Source: Labia minor (lineage: Eukaryota; Arthropoda; Insecta; Dermaptera; Spongiphoridae). From it: a DNA stretch of 64,000 nucleotides. The stretch lies in the NCBI GenBank assembly GCA_963082975.1, contig OY720346.1, positions 50,006,296 through 50,070,295 of the forward strand, in the 5' to 3' direction. The stretch's first letter is position 1. The number at the start of each line of letters is the position of its first letter. The notes below the pieces were generated by a model. It saw only the letters and a list, made by a program, of their open reading frames with translations, was not told the DNA's origin and did no database searches. A program made the translations under genes and the position numbers. Shown piece by piece: positions 1-9,460 of this stretch.

Positions 1-354
1 TCTATTTATGGTTACCATGGTTACATTGAAAAATTTACAATAAATAAATAAAAATAATTGGAAATCTTTTCCAATTATTATTTTGATAAATTTTATTAAT
101 ATTTTTAATTTTTTTTAAACTGCCAAAAATAACATACCCATAATAATAGTTGTAATAAAAATAAAAATATAAATCACAATGTAAGTAAAATATTGAATCG
201 TTTTATTTATATTGTTTCAATTATTGTTTGAATATTTATTAAATTTATATATAGATTAATTTACATGTTTAAATGTATATTTAATAAATTTATTTATTGA
301 TTCTTAATATTAATAATTCCAATTACTTTCTTGAAAATTTTTTTTATTTAAAAG

Positions 355-870
355 CATATTCAGCATATCTCGCAAATTTGAATTGGATTAAATAACATAT
401 ATTAATTTAAATTAAATTAAATTAATTCAATTATAAATTAAAATTAATAAATAATATTTATTAAACCAGCGAAAGTTTGGCTCTTTTTTGATGGCACCAC
501 GTCACGTGTTGGCGCGTGAGATTTCCAGTGTTAAAAAATTAATTCTGGTACTTTCAGCAATTCAATTTTCGATGTTGAGATTTTGATGTTTTTGATGTTA
601 TAAATAATATTTATTAAATTATAATTTAATTTAAATTAATAAATATTATTTAATCAAATTCAAATTTGCGAGATAGTCGAGTGGATAGTGGAGTGTTTGG
701 CTCTTTGTTGATGGCACCACGTCACGTGTTGGCGCGTGAGATTTCCAGTGTTAAAAAATTAATTCTGGTACTTTTAGCGATTCTATCAAGCTGAAATTCT
801 ATATATAGCAGTTTTATACAATTATTAATCATGTGAAAAATTATCAAACATATATCTTTATTTTTACGGT

Positions 871-900
<30 letters not shown>
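355..900. mobile_element. Scrambled Helentron-like (HINE) fragments
   Basis: Pieces of the repeat family best seen at 42591-43197 lie here in changed order. Positions 361-570 are in minus orientation and include the GGCACCACGTCACGTG segment. Positions 572-595 jump to the other end of the element. Positions 600-680 carry the GCGAGATAGTCGAGTGG terminus in plus orientation, and 688-868 repeat the CACGTG segment in minus orientation, ending in a CA microsatellite. The two CACGTG segments are about 210 bases apart and nearly identical. This looks like rearranged or tandemly inserted copies, not one intact element. Confidence 0.7.
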
Positions 901-901
<1 letters not shown>

Positions 902-1075
902 TTAAAAATTAATTTATTAAAATATATATTATATAATATATTATATATAGTATATAATTTAATATATATATATATATATATTCTGAAATTAATTTTAAAT
1001 TATATAAATATATTAGAAATTAATTTAATATAATTTAACACATAATAATATATTAAAATATTTTATTTTATATAT

Positions 1076-1366
1076 ACATAATTTAGTAATACTGATTATT
1101 AATGTAAATATAAATAATAATATTTAATATGGCAAATATGTAAAATTTTGTAAAGGATGTATCAGAAGTTTAGTCTTTAACATTCTGGCGTATTGCGCAT
1201 GCGTATATCTGTAGGGTCGATCTCACCGGTCGGGTCGTTTTGGAACGGTCGGGTCGGTCGGGTCGTTTTGGAACGGTCGGGTCGTTTTGGAATCTCACGC
1301 GAGTTCTATACTTTATCCCCATCCCGCAAAAGTGCTCAACGCCGCTAAAGAAGTTTTCACTTCAAA
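1076..1366 (+). repeat. Dispersed repeat M, copy 1
   Basis: This segment runs from ACATAATTTAGTAATACTG to the CACTTCAAA near 1366 and recurs at 2660-2899 and 16849-17110. It contains a GC-richer core with GCGTATTGCGCATGCG, a 19-bp minisatellite of the unit CGGTCGGGTCGTTTTGGAA, and a short open stretch. All three copies could encode the peptide HASSILYPHPAKV, or a variant differing by one residue within those positions. No start codon or domain supports a real protein, and I do not recognise the family. Confidence 0.75.
1205..1292 (+). repeat. 19-bp GC-rich minisatellite inside repeat M
   Basis: About three units of CGGTCGGGTCGTTTTGGAA, the middle one with an extra CGGGTCGGT. The copy at 16991-17035 has two units, and the copy at 2793-2822 has one degenerate unit. 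Copy number therefore differs between arms that are otherwise nearly identical. Confidence 0.8.
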
Positions 1367-1480
1367 AAAATTAGGGGTCCATAAAGTGGAAATAGGGGTC
1401 TCAATTTACACTGATAGTACCTATTTATTTACATTATACTATCTTATAATTCAATATGGCTCTAAAAAAAAGAAAAAATT

Positions 1481-2094
1481 AGCTGGAGTGTCTCCACTCG
1501 ACATTCTCGGAATTTGAATTGGATTAAATAACATAATATATTATATTTAAATTAAATTTAATTAATTATAAACTATAAATTAAAATTATTAAATAATATT
1601 TATTAAACCAGCGCATGTTTGGCTCTTTGTTGATGGCACCCTGTCACGTGTTGGCGCGTGAGATTTGCAGTGTTAAAAAAGTAATTCCAGTACTTTAAGC
1701 GATTCAATCAAGCTGAAATAATATATATAGCAGTTTTATACAATTTTTAATCATGTGAAAAATTATCAAACAAATATCTTTATTTTTACGGTCACTTTAG
1801 TGGAAAAAAAATCAAAGCGTTGTAGGTAATGACTCTCTTCCCGTTGAACTTCATTTCTCAAAAGTTTTTAGAAAACTACGAATTTTGAATAATGCCCATG
1901 TACCAAATTTCATGATTCTAGCTCGAACCGTTTTTTCGTAATCTTGTCTACATACACACATACACACACACACACAGACATTTTTTTCAATCATAGTGAA
2001 TGATTCAGGAACCTTCAAAACGTATAAAAGCATTAAAATCTCAACATCGGAAATTTTCGTGATCGCAATACTATCTCTGGCGAGATAGTAAAAA
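1481..2094 (-). mobile_element. Helentron-associated-like element (HINE), full-length-looking copy a2
   Basis: On the minus strand it begins TTTTTACTATCTCGCCAGAG near 2094. It then passes a TG-rich microsatellite and a conserved CACGTG block, and ends with the subterminal inverted complement of ACTATCTCGC (here mutated as GAGAATGT) followed by a GAGTGGAGACACTCC hairpin and GCT at 1481. Inverted repeats placed asymmetrically, a 3' hairpin and an internal microsatellite are what is known for Helentron-associated elements such as DINE-1. Family assignment is inference. No coding capacity is seen. It is duplicated with the flanks at 17224-17835. Confidence 0.65.
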
Positions 2095-2410
2095 GTAAAA
2101 TTTTTTCCGATTTTCAATATGGCTCTAAGTATCACCAAGTGTAGCCACCCCCGATTTATATAACAGATACACAATTTTATTTTGAGTAGTTTTAATTTAA
2201 ATTTAATTAATAAATGTATAAAACATGTGTTTTTTCTTTAAGTTTTTAACACTAAACTTCACTAACAAGGTTAGAAATTTAGAAAAAATATATATCAGGT
2301 AAATAGGAGATCTACCCAAAACCGAAAAACACAAAAAAGTTTGGGAACCTCTGGGATAGGTGAATAGTTTTCAGCAAGAAAAATGCTGAAAAAGTACAAA
2401 TTTGTAAATA

Positions 2411-2655
2411 TCTTATCTTATTAAGCTAGTTAAAATTGTTTGTATATATAGCCATGGGTTCTCAAAAACCGCTCTAATGATTTTTTTGAAATTCACACTA
2501 AATATAGTATTTATAAAGAAAAATTGAGTTTTATTATTCATATCTCTGGAAAAATACATCTTCATTAGTTTTTTCTTAATTTAAATTTATATATGGATCA
2601 CGTCACAAATGACATCCATATTGAAATTTGACTCCCGCCTTTTTTTAAAGGATAT
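2411..2655 (+). mobile_element. Helitron-like family B, truncated 5' end
   Basis: It starts with TCTTATCTTATTAAGC after an A and continues with the family's conserved internal text (GGTTCTCAAAAACCGCTC, then TTTGACTCCCGCC). It stops at 2655, where the second copy of repeat M begins. The full 622-bp version of the same insertion is present in the other duplication arm at 18153-18774, so this copy lost its 3' part when repeat M was joined on. Confidence 0.8.
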
Positions 2656-2659
2656 ATTT

Positions 2660-2899
2660 ACATAATTTAGTAATACTGATTATTAATGTAAATATAAATA
2701 ATAATATTTAATATGGCAAATATGTAAAATTTTGTAAAGAATGTATCAGAAGTTTAGTGTCTAACATTCTGGCGTATTGCGCATGCGTATATCGGTCGGG
2801 TCGGTCGTCGGTCGTTTTGGAATCTCACGCGAGTTCTATACTTTTTCCCCATCCCGCAAAAGTGCTCAACGCCGCTAAAGAAGTTTTCACTTCAAAAAT
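2660..2899 (+). repeat. Dispersed repeat M, copy 2
   Basis: Second copy of the 1076-1366 segment, joined directly to a truncated Helitron-like 5' end. The order M, HINE, Helitron fragment, M makes a partial tandem duplication with a period of about 1.58 kb. The short coding-like stretch reads HASSILFPHPAKV here, with F for Y compared with copy 1. After 2899 the sequence is not shared with the other copies. Confidence 0.75.
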
Positions 2900-3007
2900 T
2901 GTTGCCGTTGACGTATATGTGTATATGTGCCAAAAATTTAGCAAAAAAAATCCAGTCAAATTTTATATACAAGATTCTATTGAAAACACAACAACATGCC
3001 AACATTT

Positions 3008-3083
3008 TCGCTTAAATACATGTAAGAGCATTGTATAAGGATCAAGTCTCTGGTGGCAATAAACAAACTTTGAATTGTTCTAA
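3008..3083 (+). repeat. Left half of an inverted repeat with 3549-3640
   Basis: The reverse complement of 3549-3640 matches this stretch, including AAGAGCATT, ATAAGGATCA and CAATAAACAAACTTTGAATT. The right half has extra bases (TGTCACCAAGAAG) absent here. The right half can be read as KYKDQVTGDNKQTLN on the minus strand, a short open stretch with no recognised family. The SINE at 3134-3425 lies between the halves. It may be the ends of one older element with the SINE nested in it. Confidence 0.55.
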
Positions 3084-3133
3084 CTATAAATAACCAAACC
3101 AATGTTCAATATTTAATGTTGTTATTATAAATA

Positions 3134-3425
3134 TACAATGCGCCACAGGGTGAGAGGCTAGCGTCGCTGTCTCACATTCTCGTGGTTCCGGGTTCAAGTC
3201 CCGGGCCTGGGAAGGGAATTTCCCTAGCTGGGGTCTATGGGACGGTGTCAACCCAGCCTCCGGGATAAAGATTGGGAAGCTAGTTGATAAAAAGTAGCGC
3301 CTCCGATCAAGAAATTCAAGATAAATGTTGATAGGACCCGTTCTACTGATCATAGGACACCTAATTGATATAACCGACTTGATAGATGTTGTCCTTGCGT
3401 GGACGTACAAAAGTCAGAGGTTTTT
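3134..3425 (+). mobile_element. tRNA-derived SINE, copy 1
   Basis: The head resembles a tRNA: GGTGAGAGGCTAGCG fits an A-box region, and GGTTCAAGTCC (near 3190) matches the RNA polymerase III B-box consensus GGTTCRANTCC. An approximately 210-bp unrelated body follows, ending GTACAAAAGTCAGAGG and a short T run. Flanking direct repeats TTATTATAAATA at 3122-3133 and 3426-3437 are a 12-bp target-site duplication, showing insertion by retroposition. Related copies are at 21007-21268 (minus), 43298-43576 and 62539-62834. It has no coding capacity and would depend on a LINE's enzymes. Confidence 0.92.
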
Positions 3426-3548
3426 TTATTATAAATAAACTCAACTGTTGTTTTATAATGTTGTTAAATAAAACCACAGGGTGTTGCTTTCTAAATAAAA
3501 AAGATTTTATTATTTTATTAAAATAAAAAATTAATACATTATTTTATC

Positions 3549-3640
3549 TTAATAGTTAAAATAATTCAAAGTTTGTTTATTGTCACCAGTGACCTGATCC
3601 TTATACTTCTTGGTGACACAGGAATGCTCTTTCATACATT
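3549..3640 (-). repeat. Right half of an inverted repeat with 3008-3083
   Basis: See the left half. The minus-strand frame that runs through here ends with KYKDQVTGDNKQTLNYFNY and a stop. Its upstream part is low-complexity F/Y/I-rich sequence typical of translated AT-rich DNA, so I do not call a gene. Confidence 0.5.
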
Positions 3641-3781
3641 CATAAATAAACAAATAATAAAAATATCTAAAAAGTGTGGTTGAAATATTTTCAAAACTAT
3701 AATACTTAAATATAGAAAATTTTATACGAAACAATTTATAGAGAATTTTATTTAATTTCATTTAATTTTACATAAAAATTT

Positions 3782-4740
3782 ATATGTTATTATTCATACA
3801 AGAATAATCATATAAATTGTAAGATATTTCTTTTTCTTTGAATTTTATTTTATATTATTAATTAAACAAATTTTTTAAAGTAGTTATTCAATCCAATTTA
3901 CGTTGATATTCTCCATAGTAACCGTTAAAACAATTATATATACACTTGTATGGTCCCAAAATTCAAATACAAAATATTTCAATGGAAATACACGATTCAA
4001 GATCCCTTTCCCTAACCCAAGTCAAAAAACTTAATTTTCACCAATTTTAACTAACTATTATATATATAACTGTTATATATACTCGAGTATTGAAATTTTA
4101 TATTTAAAATAGATTTTTCAAACATTGTAATGTAATTAATGCATATCAAGATAGAATTTTTATTATTTAGATGGTATAAATAGGTTGACCTTTTATTTAT
4201 TTGTATATTTTATTGTTTTCTTGTTTAAGCTTTCCAAAATAAAAAAAAAAAGAAAATTACTTTTTATTGCCAAGAGAGGTTTTTATAATTATTTAAAATT
4301 TGTTATTATGATGCAATACAAATACTGACGTTTTTCCCGGACAAAGGTTGAAGAGGGGTTACTAAATGAAATCCCAAAGGACTGAAGAGCGATTCCACTG
4401 GAATTTGCATAGAAAATCAATCATCGGGTCAATAGGTAATTACCGGCCAAAACAAATTGCTATATATATATATATATATATATTAATTTTCAAGATAAAT
4501 TAGATTAATTTCTAAAAAATTTAGTAAAATTAATAAAATTTCAAGTATAGAATGATACATATAAAACTTATACCTCCTTAACTTATGCAACCTACAAGAC
4601 ATTATTATTTAAAAATTAAAATATATATATATAAAAATAATATATATATGTATATAAATGCTTAGCCTAAATTTGATTCCTCCAAATAATTTCTTCTTAT
4701 AGTTTGATTAATTAAATATTATAAATATATAAGGTGAATC
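3782..4740. other. AT-rich stretch without recognised genes
   Basis: Mostly A/T sequence with a TA dinucleotide run near 4460-4482. A GC-richer patch at 4325-4440 has short open frames on both strands but no recognisable domain, terminal repeat or splice pattern. Nothing else is seen. Confidence 0.6.
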
Positions 4741-5530
4741 TATCAGTAGTCGACATTATAAGAACAAATTTATGAGAAAAACTTGATATTTTCTATTTTT
4801 TATCAGATATCAATTTGAGTTTTGGGCATATAATTCATTGACTAATAATAAAGAATTCAACTGCAAACCAATTCAATTTTCTATTTGTTTGATTTTTTAT
4901 ATATTTTTACCATTCTAAAAGCACCAGTAGTTGACACCCCTAAAATTGAAATGATCTAGTAGTTGACAAGTACGGTATCAGTAATTGACACTAAATTAAA
5001 ATTTTAATTTTTTTATCTTTGTTTATTTATTTAATAAAAATATAAAATATAACTTAAATTTAGAATTATGTTAACAGATTATACTATCTCAATGAAATAA
5101 TGGGTTGTTTTTCCTTTTTCTTTCGTTGATTATTAACTTTCTCTTGATTTTTTAAAAATTTTTCTTCCTGCTTCTTTTTTATACTTGCAACAGTTCTTTC
5201 TTATTTTATTTTTTTGGCACGAAGTTTCTTTAACAATTCAACATTGTGGTACTCCTGCCATTTATAATACTATTCTAAAAGGGCTAGGTATGTTTGGTTT
5301 GGAGGTCTCTTACTGAGCATTTATCAGTAATTTTGGTAGGAAATAGTATTATTATTCTGAGAATTATTAATAGTATCAAATACTGTATAATCCTCATTGA
5401 TAACCTCAATTTCTTCAAAATTTGTTCAATCCTGAGTTCTTCATCTATTTCAGAATTAGGCTGATAATTTAAATTAATCAAATAGTTAATATTTTTCTAT
5501 AAATCTTACAGAATTCTATTTTCTGTATTT

Positions 5531-5749
5531 GTAAAATACTTGGGTATGCACTTAGACAGAAGACTGACTTGGGAAATTCACATACGGACAAAAAAAAACA
5601 GTTACAATTAAAACTACACAAACTATATTGGCTGATAGGACGCAAATCTAAAATGACTTTAGACAACAAACTATTGGTATACAATATGCTGATCAAACCA
5701 ATATGGACATATGGTATTCAATTATGGGGATCAACGAGCAATACTAATA
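5531..5749 (+). pseudogene. Jockey reverse transcriptase fragment, upstream half
   Basis: Reads VKYLGMHLDRRLTWEIHIRT, then shifts frame: the lysine-coding A run at 5590-5598 has nine A where the more complete copy has ten. After the shift it continues QLQLKLHKLYWLIGRKSKM and LIKPIWTYGIQLWG. These are the thumb-region motifs that follow the catalytic domain in jockey-clade elements. Truncated at the 5' end by incomplete reverse transcription (known for LINEs; inferred here) and cut at the 3' side by the Helitron-like insertion. Confidence 0.9.
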
Positions 5750-8215
5750 TCTTATCTTATTATGCTAGCTAAAATTGTATATATCTATCTATCTATATAT
5801 CATGGTTCTCAAAAACCGCTCTAACGATTTTTTTCAAATTCACACTAGATATAGTATTTATAAAGAAAAATTAAGTTTTATTGATGATATCTCTTGAAAC
5901 ATTCAGCTTCATTATTAATTTCTTAATTGAAAATTATATATGGAAAACGTCAAAATTGGCCTCCATTTTTATTTGTATTAATATTTTTTTTTATTTAAAA
6001 TATTTTAAAATTTATTATTTAATTTCGAAATAAAATTAAAAATATTTATTTTTAATAAAATATATATAGATATTTATTAATCTCTCTCAAAAAAAAAAAA
6101 ATAAAATAAAAAACATCAAATCTGCCTGCTAAGACAGTAAAAAAATGACAATTTTTTATCTAAATATATTTAGTCAAGATGGTAAAGTGATGTTTTAACG
6201 AGTGGATTTCGTCGGTTCGAAACTCTCCGGGTGAATCGTTATTTAAAAATGAAAATGAAAATAATGAATTTCTTATTTTTTTTCTTTTTATCTATTGTTT
6301 ACATTTTAATAAATTACTATTTTATATTTATTTATTCATTGTTCTTTTATTAAATTTAATATTTATTAATATTATTTATTATTAATTTATATATTGATGA
6401 CATCACAAATGACATTTATATTGAAATTTGACTCCCGCCTTTTTTTAAAGAATATTGTATTAATATTTTTTTATATTTAAAATATTTTAAAATTTATTAT
6501 TTAATTTCGAAATAAAATTAAAAATATATATTTTTTTTATATTTAAAATATTTTAAAATTTTTTATTTAATTTCGAAATAAAATTAAAAATATATATTTT
6601 AATAATATTTTATAATTATAAATTACGATATATATTTATCAATAATAATGAATTTTTTTTTTTAACTTAATTACAGAGCCGAGGCTCGGGGTCCCGGTAT
6701 GATCTTAATATATTGTGAGAATTAGATAAATAATGTAGAGAGAAAAAAATATTTAAAAATAGATATTTATTTAAATGAAATAAAATTATTTAATTTACAG
6801 AATGAAAATGTCTATAATAATGTCTAAACATTTTTTCTTTATAATTTTACATTATAATAATACTAATTACAGTAGTTATAATATATGGGGAATTTTCAAC
6901 TTTGACTGCCGATTTGACCATGTTCCCAAACGAATTTTAAAAAAACCAAGACCACTTTACATTTACACATTTTAAGCTCTAATCGAATCCAAAATCAAAA
7001 TTTAAAAAATCGACAAACAGACACACAGATATATAGATTTTATAAATGAACATTTATACAATTTATTTTAATTAATTTGAAATATTTTAGGAAACAAATT
7101 TTTAATGGGTCATTTTTAGAAATCCCATTTAACAATTATAATAAATAATTAAAAAATTGTAAAATTTTTAAAGTATATAAAAATAAATTGTATAAATTGG
7201 TTAAAGGGTCGAGTGATAGTTCGGTGTCCCAGGTATATATTTTATATTAACACGCCTACTTTTCTGTATAATAAAGATATAAAGAATCATATTTTAATTT
7301 TTATATAACCAAGAAATCATTTTTTCACTTAAAATATAGTTGTAAAGCCCAAATCTCCGATCCATATAACATCATCGACTGGGCCGCTACCAAAAGGAGT
7401 CTTCTCTTGCTCTGACTAGGGCCACCGGTATTTGCCATTAGTCTCGAAAAAATAATATTAAATTTTATATAAATTTATAAATTAGAATATTTGAATTTGT
7501 TTAAATTTTAACACATGTAATCAATCATATGCATAAAGAATAAAAAATTTTGAAAATCAACTTGGTATTAAATTCAGAAAAAAAAAATACTCATATATAG
7601 AATATATAGACTATTCGAATATAATTGAAACTCTTTCTCTCCCTCTATTTTAAATTTGAAAAAACGGAGTGTTAAGAAATTAAGATTCCTTATACAACAT
7701 GGATGGTTAAATGAATTGGGCTCCCTACCTCCCTGAGAAATTCACATTAAAAATGTTTATAATATTTTAGTTTATTAAATCAAACTATTATTTTTTTATT
7801 TCAATATTTTTAATGTTAATACAATAATTTTTATTTTATAATCTATAAAATAATTTAATTATTTTTAAAAACAACGGTCTTCAATTACAATTTTTTTACT
7901 CTCTACTGACTGTTCATTTCATAACTGAAAATAGTGTCGAATAGAAATAGACGATATTACTTGGATTAATCTTATTATGCTAGCTAAAATTGTTTGTTTG
8001 TATTATTGAGGACCCCAGTTCAATTCATTTTAATCAGATTGATGCAATGATGCAACATTTAATAATTGTAATAAATAATTAATTGTAGATTAATATTTTT
8101 TAAAGGGTCGAGCGACAGCTCGGTGTCCCAGGTATTAATATTACCAGCCAAACCCAATAATAATGAATCATTTTTTTTAACTTAAGTACCGAGCCGAGGC
8201 TCGGGGTCCCGGTAC
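5750..8215 (+). mobile_element. Helitron-like family B, composite copy B2 (2466 bp)
   Basis: It begins TCTTATCTTATTATGCTAGC and ends at GGTCCCGGTAC, with A before and T after, in a site known from the uninterrupted jockey copy. A 7-bp stem CCGAGCC/GGCTCGG at 8189-8204 stands 11 bases before the end, as in Helitrons, but the last four bases are GTAC and not CTRR. Internal copies of the same 3' signal lie at 6678-6705 and 8105-8135, and a second TCTTATTATGCTAGC start near 7969, so it is composite. A tRNA-like A/B-box segment lies near 6170-6230. No Rep/helicase is encoded, so it is non-autonomous. Confidence 0.85.
7341..7443 (-). pseudogene. R1-like reverse transcriptase fragment
   Basis: The minus strand reads ANTGGPSQSKRRLLL followed by VAAQSMMLYGSEIWA. 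This matches the start of the longer R1-like fragment at 34428-35103 (VAAQSMMLYGSEIWA) and extends upstream of it. Only about 34 codons remain, embedded in the composite Helitron-like element, where it may have been captured or inserted. No target duplication was seen. Confidence 0.8.
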
Positions 8216-8502
8216 TGTCCATAATACAGAAATTCCAAAACAAGACACTGAGGGCAATGGTCAACGCTCCATGGTACATATCTAATAAGATAATCCATGG
8301 AGATCTCAATGTTAGAACTGTGGCGGAGGAGGTGCAGTTAAACAGCATACGCTACCTCAACAGACTTCAAAACCATGTTAACGACAAAGCGAGACAACTT
8401 ACTGACACACAAGGACTAACCAGAAGACTAAAAAGACTTAGACCTAACGACTTGATACAGGACAGACTCAATTCTCCTTCGACTAATGGGCCGACGGATT
8501 GA
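8216..8502 (+). pseudogene. Jockey reverse transcriptase C-terminus, downstream half
   Basis: It resumes exactly where 5749 stops (TGTCCATAATACAG) and reads MVNAPWYISNKIIHGDLN to a stop after NSPSTNGPTD, the same C-terminus as in the 408-codon copy, with a few substitutions (V for A, N for K, Q for H). About 250 bp of 3' UTR and the poly(A) follow. Cut off from its catalytic domain, so not functional. Confidence 0.9.
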
Positions 8503-9460
8503 TCCAAGTGAATCGCTCCATCTTCTCTACTTGTCCTCATAATACCCTCAACACCTATTTTCCTTTCTTAATCCTCTCTTGTCCTATCCCCCTCCCATTA
8601 ATATCTTTCTTTCTTGATCCTCCCCTCATAATACTCCTCTACTATTTATTGTATATATTTTATGTATATATTGAGTTTTAACCTGGAAATGTTCTTCTAT
8701 TGCCTCAAATAAGGCAGATGTGGAATTAGTGTATTTTTAGAAGTTAAATAAAAAAAAAAAAAAATTTTCTGTATTTCTTTCTCAATCATTCGTTTTCATT
8801 AAAACAGTGAGGCATTCTTTTGCATTTGAATTTACTAGTGCAGATTTTCTTCACTTTTTGCAATTATATCAACTATTGGAACCATTTTATACCAGTAGAT
8901 GACATCGATATCAACTATTAGATAATGAAATGATAATGTAAAAAATAAACCATTTTTGTGTACAGTTTGACAACCCGATTAAAATTTAATTGAATACTAT
9001 TACATCATTGCACCAGTAATTGACACCAATATCAACTACTGGTGCAGATACATATTCCGAGTACCCAGTACTTGTCAGAGCCTTAATGCCAAATATTATT
9101 TTACTTAAAGTTAAGATCTTATAGGTAATATGGACATTCAATTAATAAAAATTAATATTGATGTCAATACTAAAATACTAAAAAACAAAATTAGTTATTT
9201 GTCTCCTTAAGCCTTAAGCATTCGAAGAACAAAATATTAAAATATCCATTTGTTCGATTCTATAAAAAGTAAATGTTGTGACGTTTACTCAGACGGTGAC
9301 TTAATACTTTATATCAACTTTTATATTTACATATCTTCAATAGAGAAGGAATTAATTTCATATAACCCCCATTTAGAAATGTTTAGACAGGTAGAAGTCT
9401 TATTATCCGATATTAAATGTATTAAGTGTAAACTACTGGTACGATGTCAACTACTGGTAC

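Larger units (their letters stand above)
1..2655 (+). repeat. Left arm of a segmental duplication (empty-site copy)
   Basis: This stretch is repeated in the same orientation at 13751-18397. The two arms start with the same TCTATTTATGG sequence and stay collinear until GGATAT at 2655 and 18397, after which they diverge. The copy reaches the window edge, so its true left end is not visible. Differences seen are a 9-base insertion near position 15, different CA-repeat lengths near 870, three instead of two minisatellite units near 1220, and absence of the 2041-bp Helitron, whose target point lies between 447 and 448. The block holds Helentron-like fragments and a truncated Helitron-like 5' end, but no host gene. 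Confidence 0.9.
5531..8763 (+). mobile_element. Jockey-type non-LTR retrotransposon, 5'-truncated and split by a Helitron-like element
   Basis: The jockey sequence is 5531-5749 plus 8216-8763 and matches the minus-strand copy at 39822-41330. It ends in a poly(A) run at 8750-8763. The direct repeat ATTTTCTGTATTT at 5518-5530 and 8764-8776 is a 13-bp target-site duplication. The 2466-bp insertion at 5750-8215 interrupts it between A and T of CTAATATGTCC. Only the C-terminal part of the reverse transcriptase and the 3' UTR remain, so it is dead. Confidence 0.95.
4741..9460. mobile_element. Unclassified element with ten subterminal CAGTAGTTGACA motifs (disrupted)
   Basis: A motif near CAGTAGTTGACA occurs at 4744, 4923, 4956 and 4976 on the left, and at 8891, 8910, 9011, 9031, 9428 and 9445 on the right. 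The left copies are in plus orientation. The last right copies are in minus orientation (GTCAACTACTGG), as expected for inverted subterminal repeats. The jockey insertion at 5531-8763 with its 13-bp target duplication lies inside. Removing it leaves an element of about 1.5 kb. On the minus strand, 5090-5265 has a broken lysine-rich frame containing KWQEYHNVELLKKLRAKK, perhaps a transposase remnant. I do not recognise the superfamily; the outer ends are uncertain. Confidence 0.55.

Noticed and set aside
833..1033. 66-codon frame with T/H repeats
   Set aside because: It starts at GTG and translates a CA microsatellite and TA-rich DNA; no biological signal.
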